A stretch of DNA of 64,000 nucleotides from Rhodobacter sp. 24-YEA-8 (GCF_900105075.1 NZ_FNSK01000001.1:1253001-1317000), one strand, 5' to 3'; positions 1 through 6,978 are shown, counted from the stretch's first letter. Numbers and translations are program-made. Notes: generated by a model not told the origin, from the letters alone.

Positions 1-500
1 ATGCCGTGAAAGCTGACCCCCCTCCGGATCTTGATGCCGATGGCCGCGATCTTATCCTCTGCCGGGCTGCCATCAGGGGCAGGCGGGCGGTCGGGGCGCG
101 TGACCCAGACGCCGACGCGGCCGGGGCGGATCTCACCCTTCACCCCGAATTCCGCGAGCGTGTCGATCACCCAACGCTCCAGCGCACGCACGAAACAGCG
201 CACATCGCCGCCATTCGGGCCGCCGCGTTTCTTGAGATCGAGCATGGTATAGATCACCCGCTGGCCCGGCCCGTGATAGGTATATTGCCCGCCACGCCCG
301 GCGGCAAAGACCGGGAAACGGTCGGGTTGCACCAGATCTGCCGGACGTGCCGAGGTGCCGGCAGTATAAAGCGGCGGATGCTCCAGCAGCCAGACGGCCT
401 CATCCGCCGTGCCGGCGGCTATGGCACCGGCACGTGCTTCCATCCGGGCAAGTGTCTCGGCATAGGGCGCAAGGCCAGGGATATGGGTCCATTCGGTCAC
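1..500 (-). CDS. lipB: Octanoyltransferase LipB (3' end cut by window edge)
   Basis: Lipoyl(octanoyl) transferase moves octanoyl from acyl carrier protein to lipoyl domains of 2-oxoacid dehydrogenases and the glycine cleavage H protein. Read on the minus strand from a GTG at 500, the protein shows [15 protein letters not shown], then [17 protein letters not shown] and [10 protein letters not shown], and near the window edge [13 protein letters not shown] followed by VSFHG. These are the family blocks in order; the catalytic Cys/Lys region lies at or beyond the edge (the AAIGIKI lysine is present). About 166 codons are inside the window with no stop. The gene diverges from the tRNA-Leu downstream and is chromosomal, outside the prophage. 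The GTG start fits the usual LipB N-terminus; no better ATG lies nearby. Confidence 0.93.
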   Translation of the reverse strand, partial: MTEWTHIPGLAPYAETLARMEARAGAIAAGTADEAVWLLEHPPLYTAGTSARPADLVQPDRFPVFAAGRGGQYTYHGPGQRVIYTMLDLKKRGGPNGGDVRCFVRALERWVIDTLAEFGVKGEIRPGRVGVWVTRPDRPPAPDGSPAEDKIAAIGIKIRRGVSFHG

Positions 501-828
501 GGCAGGGGGCCTTCCGGCGGTTGAGAGACGGGACACGGGGCCGCGCATCGGGCGGGCAGGGCGCGGTTCAGGGCAGATCCTGTGATCCCCGCACCGCTCT
601 TTTGCCATGAACCAGGCGGCGCAGGCAACCGGCGGTGGCAGATCAGACCGCAGTTCTGGAAAAGACAGGGACAGGGCGCCGGGCAGGGGCATGATCCTGG
701 GGTAACCCTTCGGAAAGGCTGAACAAATGGCGGCGCAAAGAAAGTTCACCTCAGGCCTGAGAAAGTTGAAATTACCCCTTTCCTTCGCCCGAGAGTAAAG
801 CTAAATACCCGACAGCTGATCTGAAAGT
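501..828. other. Intergenic region between lipB and tRNA-Leu
   Basis: About 330 bases with no convincing gene. It must hold the lipB promoter (minus strand) and the tRNA promoter (plus strand), but I see no box pair with correct spacing that I would assign. A TTGAAA at 766-771 is the only -35-like hexamer near the tRNA, and no good -10 lies 16-18 bases after it. Confidence 0.5.
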
Positions 829-915
829 GCGGATGTGGCGGAATTGGTAGACGCGCAGCGTTGAGGTCGCTGTTCCTTAACCGGAGTGAAAGTTCGAGTC
901 TTTTCATCCGCACCA
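829..915 (+). tRNA. tRNA-Leu (anticodon GAG), prophage attachment gene
   Basis: The acceptor stem GCGGATG (829-835) pairs with CATCCGC (905-911), followed by discriminator A912 and an encoded CCA (913-915). The anticodon stem CAGCG/CGCTG encloses the loop TTGAGGT, giving anticodon GAG. A long variable arm precedes the T-arm with GTTCGAGTC, as expected for a class II tRNA. The last 14 bases (902-915) belong to the 25-bp att core, so integration rebuilds a complete tRNA. Confidence 0.96.
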
Positions 916-926
916 GATCAGTTTGA
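902..926. repeat. attL core of the prophage
   Basis: This 25-bp sequence from TTTCATCCGCACC to CAGTTTGA is repeated perfectly at 42,228-42,252. It starts inside the tRNA-Leu T-arm/acceptor strand and runs 11 bp past the CCA. Tyrosine integrases commonly use tRNA 3' ends, and the integrase gene begins 126 bp away. Similarity to the right end continues imperfectly for over 100 bp beyond the core. Confidence 0.93.
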
Positions 927-930
927 TGAA

Positions 931-972
931 CCCCCGGTTTCCCGCCGATTATGGGAAATCCGGGGGTTTTTT
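931..972 (+). terminator. Rho-independent terminator after tRNA-Leu (on the element side of attL)
   Basis: CCCCCGG (931-937) pairs with CCGGGGG (960-966), with an inner TTTCCC/GGGAAA stem, followed by six T. A close copy lies just beyond attR at 42,256-42,297. Because it lies on the element side of the att core, the incoming DNA supplies the terminator for the tRNA transcript. Confidence 0.8.
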
Positions 973-1024
973 CGTTTCAGCGTTCGGTGATCGGTTGCCA
1001 TTTTGCCGGGTTTTCCGGATGCTC

Positions 1025-1051
1025 TTACGCATTGAAACCGCACGTGCGTAA
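1025..1051. promoter_or_regulatory. Inverted repeat abutting the integrase start
   Basis: TTACGCA (1025-1031) and TGCGTAA (1045-1051) are perfect inverted 7-mers with a 13-bp spacer, ending directly at the int ATG. It could be an operator or an arm-type site for integrase or excisionase. Function is inferred from position only. Confidence 0.4.
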
Positions 1052-2020
1052 ATGGCCAGCTTCAGAAAACTCCCATCAGGTAACTACCGAGCCGAGGTCG
1101 CCCGCCAGGGGCGCCGTCTGTCTAAGGTTTTTCCAACAAAGACAGCTGCCAAAGAGTGGGCGGCGCGCGAAGAGTATATGATTCTGCAGGAGGCGGAAGC
1201 CCCGGTAGATCATGGGGATTTCGGGGACCTCCTGAAGCGCTACGCAGAAGAGGTGTCAATCAAGAAGCGTGGCGAGAGATGGGAGACGATCCGCATCGCT
1301 GCGCTTTGCAAAGATGACCTGGCCAAGGTGCGCTTGGCTGTTCTCAAAGCCTCTGACTTTGCGGAGTGGCGCGAACGCCGGTTGAAACAGGTGGCGCCTG
1401 GATCTGTTATCCGTGAAATGCAATTGATGTCGTCGGCTCTAAATGTTGCGCGGAAGGAATGGGGCACAATCTCCAGCAACCCGCTTTCGGATGTAAGGAA
1501 GCCGCCAAAGCCTCAGCCGCGCGACAGGCTGGTGACCGCGAATGAGGAGGTCCGCCTTCTTCATGCAGCAGGGCAAGACCTGACGCTGGCTACGGCGAGG
1601 GCATACCACGCCTTCCGCTTCGCGCTCGAGACTGGCATGCGAGCTGGCGAGATTGTCGGCTTGACCTGGGACAGGGTTGATATCGATCGCAAGGTCGCAA
1701 GGCTAACGCACACGAAGAATGGCCGGGCTCGCGATGTGCCGCTTTCGTCCGAAGCTGTCCGGCTAATTGAAGCATTGCCAAAGATGGCTCCGGTGTTCGG
1801 TCTCGATGGCACACAGCTTGATGCGCTTTGGAGGAAGATTCGGGATCGCGCCAAGGCTGAAGGGCTTACTTTCCACGACAGCCGGCATACGGCGATTACG
1901 CGCCTTTCGAAGAAGCTCGATGTGTTGGCGCTGGCCAGAATGGTAGGCCACTCGGATCTGCGGATGTTGCAGGTCTACTATAACGAAACGGCGGAGGAGT
2001 TGGCAAAGCGGCTCGATTAG
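1052..2020 (+). CDS. int: Phage tyrosine-recombinase integrase
   Basis: Site-specific recombinase (322 aa) that would insert and excise the prophage at the tRNA-Leu site. The N-terminal ~60 residues form an arm-binding-like segment (SFRKLPSGNYRAEV), followed by a core-binding domain to about residue 150 and the catalytic domain. Expected residues are visible: R197 in ETGMRAGE, K222 in HTKNGRA, H275 and R278 in TFHDSRHT, H300 in MVGHSDLR, and the nucleophile Tyr309/310 in QVYYNET. Length is normal. It lies beside attL and converges with the excisionase-like gene, overlapping its 3' end by 4 bp. A decayed homologue of its N-terminus lies just outside attR. Confidence 0.95.
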   Translation: MASFRKLPSGNYRAEVARQGRRLSKVFPTKTAAKEWAAREEYMILQEAEAPVDHGDFGDLLKRYAEEVSIKKRGERWETIRIAALCKDDLAKVRLAVLKASDFAEWRERRLKQVAPGSVIREMQLMSSALNVARKEWGTISSNPLSDVRKPPKPQPRDRLVTANEEVRLLHAAGQDLTLATARAYHAFRFALETGMRAGEIVGLTWDRVDIDRKVARLTHTKNGRARDVPLSSEAVRLIEALPKMAPVFGLDGTQLDALWRKIRDRAKAEGLTFHDSRHTAITRLSKKLDVLALARMVGHSDLRMLQVYYNETAEELAKRLD

Positions 2021-2262
2021 GCCGCTTTGACCATCAGGACCGTACCCTGCCTGCGGCTTTCGATTTTTCCCTCACGCACCCATTCCCGGATAGTTTTGGG
2101 TGTTCTGCCTAGCAGCTCGGCGCATTCGCTGATGGTGATCCACTCCGATTTCGGCGTCATGTTCACCCGTTCGACCGCGCGCCGCAGCGCTGCCATTTCA
2201 TCCAGCAGTTTTAACATCACTGCCTGATCCACGGCGATCATCATGCTCGGCTGACTGTTCAC
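2017..2262 (-). CDS. Excisionase-like helix-turn-helix protein
   Basis: An 81-aa protein with a C-terminal MerR/Xis-type winged helix: EWITISECAELLGRTPKTIR, then EWVREGKIESRRQGTVLMV. This is the usual 'choose a helix-turn-helix, then a wing' pattern of small excisionase/AlpA-type proteins. The N-terminal 35 residues are helical. It starts at GTG (2262), whose GTGA overlaps the stop of a 27-codon reading frame upstream, and is the last gene of the leftward early operon. Its place next to int, convergent, supports a role in excision directionality. It could instead be a plain DNA-binding regulator. Confidence 0.75.
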   Translation of the reverse strand: MNSQPSMMIAVDQAVMLKLLDEMAALRRAVERVNMTPKSEWITISECAELLGRTPKTIREWVREGKIESRRQGTVLMVKAA

Positions 2263-2342
2263 GCCGCTTCCTCCCTCACCATCAGATGGGCGCAGTTCGC
2301 CCTGACCAGGGCCTCAGCCAGCGGCGGGCAGGCCTGCATCAT
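2259..2342 (-). CDS. Translationally coupled 27-aa micro-ORF
   Basis: The frame MMQACPPLAEALVRANCAHL plus seven residues ends in TGA. Its ATG overlaps the stop of the DUF5131 gene (ATGA), and its own stop overlaps the GTG of the next gene (GTGA). A frame joined to both neighbours by 4-bp overlaps suggests it is translated by coupling. There is no known domain, and chance cannot be excluded for so short a frame. Confidence 0.4.
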   Translation of the reverse strand: MMQACPPLAEALVRANCAHLMVREEAA

Positions 2343-3352
2343 GCGAACGCCCTCGGCATTTGATCCCATGTGCGGCCATCAAGCGTGCGGCCAGCTTTGG
2401 CTTTGCCGTGCTTGGCGAGTTGGTCTGCGGGTGTGTATGGCGCGAATGATATCTGCGGCATCTTTTTGGCGTCGATGCTTGCTGGCCCCCACTCGCCCCA
2501 CTGCTTGAAAAAGAACGGTGTCCCGGCGCTGACGCATTGGTCGCGTAAGTCCCGCGCCCAGTCCGGGTGCATCGGGCGCGCGCCGGGGCCGCTCTCGCCG
2601 CCGACAATCACCCAATCCAACAGGAGTCCGTCCGGGTCAGGTCCGATATCGTTGTTGAAAATCTTTACCGGCCCCAGCAATGGCTCTGCCGAGACGAAGC
2701 GGACCGCTGCCGGCGCTGCCAGCAGTTTCGGGATCCGCTCGTCTGCGGTCTTCTGATCCTCGACGCTGGTACCGATCCATACATTCGGCAAGGGCCACCG
2801 TCGAACGGTGCCGTTTGCGGGGTTACTGTCGCTCGAGGCTTCCTGGGGGCGGGACCATCCGTTGATCCAGTTTGCGACGAAGCACTCAGCGTCCTCCCCA
2901 AGCCAAGCGCCGGCAGCAGCCTCAATATCGCGTTGCAGGTTGGGATTCGTAAGGTAGGCCTGTGCGCGCTCAGGGCGCTTCGTCAGCACCTGAAACGTGT
3001 GTCGCGGGCAGAGCGCCATCACCGCGAAAACCCGGTCAATCCAGTCATCCGGCACCGATTCATGAAAGAGGTCTGACGTGGAGTTGACGAAGATCCGACG
3101 AGGCTTTTTCCAGCGTAAGGGGAGGTCGAGCGCATCCTCGACGAATGCGACCTTGCCGGTCCAGCGGTGGTCAACGCTGCCGTCCTGGCACTGCACCATC
3201 TCGGCCCGCCCGTGGCCCCATTGGCCGGGCTTTGAAAATCGCGCCGCCATCACCTCGGCATAGCAATTGACGCAGCCCTGCGAGACGCGGGAGCATCCGC
3301 GCAGCACGTTCCAGGTGGCATCTGTCCATTCGATGGAGGTGCGGTCAGCCAT
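2339..3352 (-). CDS. DUF5131 / phage Gp37-Gp68 family protein
   Basis: A 337-aa protein opening with the family signature: TSIEWTDATWNVLRGCSRVS, then GCVNCYAEVMAARF. Other family blocks follow: RRIFVNSTSDLFHE, AVMALCPRHTFQVLTKRPER, NVWIGTSVEDQ, RFVSAEPLLGPV, and DWVIVGGESG with ARPMHPDWARDLRDQC. The family resembles spore-photoproduct-lyase/radical-SAM-like folds, with clustered Cys near the N-terminus. It is frequent in phages and plasmids and is sometimes paired with TcmP-type three-Cys-motif partners; its biochemical activity is unestablished. Its start overlaps the end of the DUF4326 gene by 8 bp, so the two are probably co-translated. Confidence 0.9.
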   Translation of the reverse strand: MADRTSIEWTDATWNVLRGCSRVSQGCVNCYAEVMAARFSKPGQWGHGRAEMVQCQDGSVDHRWTGKVAFVEDALDLPLRWKKPRRIFVNSTSDLFHESVPDDWIDRVFAVMALCPRHTFQVLTKRPERAQAYLTNPNLQRDIEAAAGAWLGEDAECFVANWINGWSRPQEASSDSNPANGTVRRWPLPNVWIGTSVEDQKTADERIPKLLAAPAAVRFVSAEPLLGPVKIFNNDIGPDPDGLLLDWVIVGGESGPGARPMHPDWARDLRDQCVSAGTPFFFKQWGEWGPASIDAKKMPQISFAPYTPADQLAKHGKAKAGRTLDGRTWDQMPRAFA

Positions 3353-3779
3353 TGGCGATCTCCATCAGCGTCACGGCGTGGCAGGGCGATCCCGGCTTGC
3401 ACCAGCAGGCGAAGCTTTGGCCGCGCAGGGCGGGCAGGCGCTCAAGGACTGCAGTGCGCAGCTCTTCGAGGGCGTCGATGCAGCGCGTCACGTCGGTCCC
3501 GCTCAGGCCGGCAGGCAAAAACGGAATGCCGGTGCGCAGCCAGTCCGCGTGAAGCGAGACCACGCGTTCCGGCGTCAGGATCTCGCTCATGGGGATCGGC
3601 GGATACCAATCCATTTTCCCCTGCAGTGATCCGTTCGGGATGCGCAAGCCACTGGGCTCGCCCGGTACCCATGGATTGCCAAACAAGGTGGAACGGTCGC
3701 AGCGCACGGTATTGGCCGGCAGGCGCGAGCCTTTGGCGCGCGAGAGCTGAACGCGGGAGGAAGGGGTATGATCACGCAT
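3345..3779 (-). CDS. DUF4326 domain-containing phage protein
   Basis: A protein of about 144 aa. The family features are FGNPWVPG near residue 30 and LRGQSFACWCKPGSPCHAV near the C-terminus (the CWC..CH motif). Start chosen at the second of two ATGs (3779), 5 bp after a GGAGG; it overlaps the preceding gene's stop by 8 bp. DUF4326 proteins are short, of unknown function, and common in phages, often near nucleotide- or DNA-modifying genes. Here it sits directly before DUF5131 in the leftward early operon, suggesting the two act together, but nothing in the sequence defines a substrate. Confidence 0.82.
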   Translation of the reverse strand: MRDHTPSSRVQLSRAKGSRLPANTVRCDRSTLFGNPWVPGEPSGLRIPNGSLQGKMDWYPPIPMSEILTPERVVSLHADWLRTGIPFLPAGLSGTDVTRCIDALEELRTAVLERLPALRGQSFACWCKPGSPCHAVTLMEIANG

Positions 3780-4077
3780 CATCGCCTCCGTCGTGGTTTT
3801 CAATCTGGGGCTGGTAATCGATCGGGCGCTGCGGGCGCGGGTCGCGCGCTGCATAGTGATCGCGGGCGATCTGCTCCGAGACCGGCCGGATCGCGTAAAT
3901 CGCGGACGCCGAATAGAATTCGGTCGCGTAGCCGTCGCCTTCGGTCGGGATATCGATACGCAGCATCTGGCTTCCCGCAATCTCATCCTCACGGGCGCGC
4001 CCGACGCGCTGCCGGTGACCCATGAGTTCGAGAAGCACCCATCCAAAATCGCGGGGGAGAGTGTCGCTGTGGGCCAT
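3772..4077 (-). CDS. Conserved phage hypothetical protein (101 aa)
   Basis: The start is placed at ATG 4077 (MAHSDTLPRDFGWVLLELMG), which overlaps the previous stop as TGATG. Readable segments are HRQRVGRAREDEIAGSQMLR and EFYSASAIYAIRPVSEQIAR, so the protein is mixed alpha/beta, soluble and without membrane segments or cysteines. This type of short protein, mentioning a fixed 'RE-E-AG-LRIDIP' block, is common in Rhodobacteraceae prophage early operons, but I know no function for it. Confidence 0.72.
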   Translation of the reverse strand: MAHSDTLPRDFGWVLLELMGHRQRVGRAREDEIAGSQMLRIDIPTEGDGYATEFYSASAIYAIRPVSEQIARDHYAARDPRPQRPIDYQPQIENHDGGDDA

Positions 4078-4271
4078 CACTCGATCCCCATCGTAATCCG
4101 GTGGCGCGGGCGGGCGCGCATCTCGGCGATGGTTTCGCGCATGGTGGGCGGGGTGGTATCGCCCTGGCACCATGTCCAGTCGGTCAGGCCGAGGTTCGGT
4201 GCCATTTGCGCCGCCTGCGAGAAGCTGTCGCAGGGCCAGTGGCGGCCGGTCTTATCGCAATGCAGGGTCAT
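4077..4271 (-). CDS. Small phage hypothetical protein (64 aa)
   Basis: It begins MTLHCDKTGRHWPCDSFSQA and ends RPRHRITMGIE. The ATG at 4271 follows a GGAA about 8 bp upstream and lies just after two leftward terminators. A longer frame exists upstream but would run through both hairpins, so this start is preferred. It holds three Cys and several Trp/His, perhaps a small metal-binding fold; no family recognised. Stop overlaps the next start (TGATG). Confidence 0.6.
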   Translation of the reverse strand: MTLHCDKTGRHWPCDSFSQAAQMAPNLGLTDWTWCQGDTTPPTMRETIAEMRARPRHRITMGIE

Positions 4272-4283
4272 ATCGGTTCCGGG

Positions 4284-4315
4284 AAAAAGCTCCCGGCCTT
4301 TGATCTGGCCGGGAG
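4284..4315 (-). terminator. Leftward Rho-independent terminator
   Basis: Read leftward, CTCCCGGCC and GGCCGGGAG form a perfect 9-bp stem with an 8-base loop, followed by CTTTTT. It lies inside the leftward early operon, 13 bp ahead of the 64-aa gene. Confidence 0.8.
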
Positions 4316-4364
4316 AGGTCCAACAGGGAGGTTGGGGCGGATCACCCGCCGCCCCGGTCGGGGT

Positions 4365-4402
4365 AAAAACCCCGGTGGTCACCTGGCAGGGCGCCACCGG
4401 GG
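4365..4402 (-). terminator. Leftward Rho-independent terminator after DUF2303
   Basis: Read leftward, CCCCGGTGG pairs with CCACCGGGG (9 bp, perfect) and is followed by TTTTT. It lies 44 bp past the DUF2303 stop, in tandem with the hairpin at 4284-4315. Confidence 0.82.
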
Positions 4403-4445
4403 CAAGTAGGCGCGGGGCTAGGCATGCCGCTCGCGCCTGCGAAAC

Positions 4446-5342
4446 TCAGGCTGCGGGAGCTTCGCGACCGATGAAGACGGGCAGGCCGGTCTCTTCGGCA
4501 GCGGCGTAGGCGATGGTGGTGAAATGTGCCCGGCGGGCATATTCGACGCGGTGCCATTCCAGGGCGAACACGACTGCGCCGCCACCAGACGGGCGCCACC
4601 GGAACAACGCCTCGAGGTCAGACGGCTCTTCGCCGTTATAGAACGGGATGTTCAGCGTGATCTTCTTCGGCACGGTCACACCGTTGGACGCGCGGTTCTC
4701 GGTCTCGAAGAAGATCTTGCGGTCGCCATTGTCGAGGCGCGTCGAGGTCTTATAGGTCTGGCCGACGGTGGCTTCGAAGTCGCGGCTGATCTCGATCAGG
4801 GTTGCAGGATCGGGGTGCAGCACGTCCGAACTGTTTTCTTCCAGGAAGCGCGCGAAGGTCTCCTGATCCTGAAACTTCGCCTTCACAAAAGCATCCCAGC
4901 GGCTGAACTCCTCGGAGGGGCGCAGTTTCAGGGTGACGCTGTGTTCGTTCGGGCCGGCGGTGCCGGTGTTGTGCGACTGGTTGTCGTGGTGCCAGTCGAG
5001 CCGGGCCGAGATGGTCAGTGCGTCATAATCGGCGATGATGATCGAGCGCTCATCCGAGAAGCGGTTGGCATAGGCCGAAAGCGAGGCGCGGTCATCGACG
5101 ATCACGCGCTGCTTTTGCCAGGGCGGCAGCTGGGCTCGATCGGAAAGCTCGACCAGCCTGAAGCCTTCGGGTAGGGCAAGATAGGCGCGATCATCCGGTC
5201 CGGTATGACGCGGATCTGCCATTCGCGCGGCCTTCATGACGGTTTCCAGTGTCTCCCCGGGGTTGCGCACATCGAAGCCGAGGGTGAGGGGCGATATCAG
5301 TTCGCCATCGGTCTCGGTCTCGGTCTGGTTCTCTTTGGCCAT
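4446..5342 (-). CDS. DUF2303 (YfdQ-like) phage early protein
   Basis: A 298-aa protein matching the DUF2303 family: an acidic N-terminus, then DDRAYLALPEGFRLVEL, PPWQKQRVIVDDRASLSAY, IIADYDALTISARLDWHHD, SVTLKLRPSEEFSRWDAF, and a C-terminal ITLNIPFYNGEEPSDLEAL. The family is common in early or recombination regions of temperate phages; its function is unknown, with speculation about DNA metabolism. It is followed by two tandem leftward terminators and preceded 41 bp upstream by a 111-aa gene, with which it probably forms a unit. Confidence 0.88.
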   Translation of the reverse strand: MAKENQTETETDGELISPLTLGFDVRNPGETLETVMKAARMADPRHTGPDDRAYLALPEGFRLVELSDRAQLPPWQKQRVIVDDRASLSAYANRFSDERSIIIADYDALTISARLDWHHDNQSHNTGTAGPNEHSVTLKLRPSEEFSRWDAFVKAKFQDQETFARFLEENSSDVLHPDPATLIEISRDFEATVGQTYKTSTRLDNGDRKIFFETENRASNGVTVPKKITLNIPFYNGEEPSDLEALFRWRPSGGGAVVFALEWHRVEYARRAHFTTIAYAAAEETGLPVFIGREAPAA

Positions 5343-5383
5343 TGCAGGCTCCTTTGAGGGTGGAAAGGGAAAGGTGGATGCGG

Positions 5384-5719
5384 TCAGCCGGTCTCGCGGT
5401 CACGCTCGCGCTGCCGCTCGATCTCGTCCTCGATGTCCATCTGGCGCGGGTCACGCCGGGTGAGCCGGTTCTGATCGTTCGTGAAATAGATGCCCGGCGG
5501 GATCGCCTGGCTGGGCTTCGAGATCTTCGGCGTGGCAGTGACCTCAAGGTGGCCACCCTTCGCGATCTTGAAATCGAAAGTCAGGGCGAGCTTGCCGCTC
5601 TTTCCGGTTTCACCGATCGCGTCCATCAACTCGTTGAGTTTCTGGTTGCAGTCGTCGAGCAACTCGCCCCGGCGAAAGGTTTGCACGAATTGAAGGAAGT
5701 TCAGTTCAGGCGCTGACAT
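5384..5719 (-). CDS. Conserved phage protein found beside DUF2303 (111 aa)
   Basis: Start placed at MSAPELNFLQFVQTFRRGEL (5719); an earlier in-frame ATG at 5740 overlaps the upstream gene. The body reads LLDDCNQKLNELMDAIGETG, then KLALTFDFKIAKGGHLEV and a C-terminal charged helix (MDIEDEIERQRERDRE). The beta-rich centre with a highly charged tail recalls small companions that sit next to DUF2303 genes in other phages. Function unknown. Confidence 0.7.
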   Translation of the reverse strand: MSAPELNFLQFVQTFRRGELLDDCNQKLNELMDAIGETGKSGKLALTFDFKIAKGGHLEVTATPKISKPSQAIPPGIYFTNDQNRLTRRDPRQMDIEDEIERQRERDRETG

Positions 5720-5730
5720 GCCAGATCCTT

Positions 5731-5925
5731 TCAGCAGCATCCCGGCGGGGTGCCGGGGAAGGTGAGGGAGAGAAGGGTGGTCAGCATCATCCGGGCGCTG
5801 ATCACGACCAGAATGGCGAGGAAGACCACGATTGCGATGGTGGTGAGGTGATCCATCGCCTGCCAGAAGCGGCGCCAGAACAGAAAGCGCCTGACCTCGC
5901 GGGCGTAAGAGATGCGCGGGATCAT
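5731..5925 (-). CDS. Single-pass small membrane protein (64 aa)
   Basis: A basic N-terminus (SYAREVRRFLFWRRFWQAM) is followed by one strong membrane segment, LTTIAIVVFLAILVVISARM, at about residues 26-45 and a short tail ending CC. Its start overlaps the upstream gene's stop by 4 bp. It is probably an inner-membrane early protein, possibly affecting superinfection or host physiology; no family recognised. Confidence 0.6.
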   Translation of the reverse strand: MIPRISYAREVRRFLFWRRFWQAMDHLTTIAIVVFLAILVVISARMMLTTLLSLTFPGTPPGCC

Positions 5926-6188
5926 GCGGCCGCTCCCGGATTGGGCGGGTTCACCGCGGCGCCGTTGATGTCGGGCGAGAGAATGGCCTGCAATTCCTCG
6001 ACGCTGCGATCAGCCAGGCCGGGGTGGATGCTGGACAGCGCGCGGATGCGCGGGCCGAGGCCTTTGCCGCTGGCGGGTTGCAGGCGCAAATGCCCGCCAT
6101 GGATCACGGTCTCGGGGCGGGTCTCTGCCAGATGCGGCATCCAGCGGCCCTCGGGCGAGACCGTCTCGTAATACCAGCGGGCGCTCAT
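5922..6188 (-). CDS. Phage early hypothetical protein (88 aa)
   Basis: It begins MSARWYYETVSPEGRWMPHL and continues TVIHGGHLRLQPASGKGL, RALSSIHPGLADRSVEELQA. It is soluble and lacks recognised motifs. Four-base overlaps link it to both neighbours (ATGA type), which supports real translation. Function unknown. Confidence 0.6.
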   Translation of the reverse strand: MSARWYYETVSPEGRWMPHLAETRPETVIHGGHLRLQPASGKGLGPRIRALSSIHPGLADRSVEELQAILSPDINGAAVNPPNPGAAA

Positions 6189-6448
6189 GCGGCACCGCCG
6201 GGGTGCTGATCGAGGCGGCGGTTGCTCAGCCCGGCCTCGGCCACGCTGCTGGGCAGCTGGAGGATTATACAGTCAACCGGGACACCTGCCGATTTCAGGA
6301 CGTGGCGGGCTTTGCGCTCCTGAAAGGCCTGCTCGGCGGGCGAGAGCGCAGGATCGGGGCGCGCCAGCATCCGTCGGGCGCGCTCGATCTGGGAAGGGCG
6401 ATAGTCGGGCACGGGTGGCCTCCATCGGGTTGCGATGGGGGTGGACAT
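6185..6448 (-). CDS. First gene of the leftward early operon (87 aa)
   Basis: It begins MSTPIATRWRPPVPDYRPSQ and has a helical middle, IERARRMLARPDPALSPAEQ then AFQERKARHVLK. The start lies only 3 bp from the operator at 6452-6466, so the repressor must silence it directly. No Shine-Dalgarno is seen; translation may be leaderless or start from a very short leader. Function unknown; as the first leftward gene it is positioned like an N-type antiterminator, but the sequence is not obviously arginine-rich enough to assert this. Confidence 0.6.
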   Translation of the reverse strand: MSTPIATRWRPPVPDYRPSQIERARRMLARPDPALSPAEQAFQERKARHVLKSAGVPVDCIILQLPSSVAEAGLSNRRLDQHPGGAA

Positions 6449-6451
6449 TGA

Positions 6452-6466
6452 TCTGAAAAAATCAGA
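6452..6466. promoter_or_regulatory. Repressor operator, leftward promoter (OL1)
   Basis: TCTGA-AAAAA-TCAGA, a perfect 5+5 inverted repeat with a 5-bp spacer, 3 bp ahead of the first leftward gene. The same box recurs at 6482, 7019 and, imperfectly, 6979. Confidence 0.82.
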
Positions 6467-6481
6467 CTGTCAATCTTGCAA

Positions 6482-6496
6482 TCTGATTTTTTCAGA
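6482..6496. promoter_or_regulatory. Repressor operator, leftward promoter (OL2)
   Basis: TCTGA-TTTTT-TCAGA, the same operator 30 bp (about three helical turns) from OL1, start to start. Read leftward it is followed by TTGCAAG, which parallels TTGTAAG after the rightward operator at 7019-7033, so a similar promoter core is likely. Confidence 0.82.
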
Positions 6497-6650
6497 CAGA
6501 ATTATGCCGCATGATGGTCGCATATCTCAGCGCCACTCGCGCTTTGCGTGAGCGGATGAATGGGAGGAGAGGATTTGAGGATCACGATTCGGCTGATCGT
6601 GCTGCTGCACAAACTTGGGATAAATCCGCAGCGAGTCCTGTGGCCGATTG

Positions 6651-6956
6651 TCAGTTGGCGCGCTGGAGAGCGGCTATCAATGCGAGCTGAACGTCGCCGG
6701 GGAGCGGAAGCATCTCACCGATGATGACGAAGTTTGGGCCCACTCGGGCGTTTCTGTAGAGATAATCAAGCACTTGGAATGATGGCGCGCCGGTTTTTTC
6801 TTGGTAGTGGTAGGTCTTTGGATTGATGTTCAGTAGCGCGGCGAAGTCTTTTTGTTGTTCGGCCACAAGTGACCTGGCTGCGCGGAGCCGCAGCGCTATC
6901 GCTTCGGGAGATGTGTCTCGGAAGCGCGCGATGCGCTCTTTTTCTTCGATATCCAT
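6651..6956 (-). CDS. CI-like phage repressor (HTH, about 101 aa)
   Basis: Start chosen at MDIEEKERIARFRDTSPEAI (6956); a longer frame would run into the operator at 6979. An XRE-type helix-turn-helix follows: LRLRAARSLVAEQQKDFAAL then LNINPKTYHYQEKTGAPSF, with helix 5 FQVLDYLYRNARVGPNFV. It is short, with no peptidase or dimerisation domain, unlike lambda CI, so it may not respond to RecA by self-cleavage. It diverges from the Cro-like gene across operators at 6979 and 7019, the standard lysogeny-switch arrangement. It is the best candidate for the protein reading TCTGA-N5-TCAGA. Confidence 0.8.
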   Translation of the reverse strand: MDIEEKERIARFRDTSPEAIALRLRAARSLVAEQQKDFAALLNINPKTYHYQEKTGAPSFQVLDYLYRNARVGPNFVIIGEMLPLPGDVQLALIAALQRAN

Positions 6957-6978
6957 GACCCGACTTCTAACGGTTTGA

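Noticed and set aside
6575..6724. A 49-codon plus-strand frame (TTG start after GGGAGGAG) antisense to the end of the repressor
   Set aside because: The ribosome-site match is good but the frame overlaps the repressor gene and has no recognisable sequence; too weak to call.
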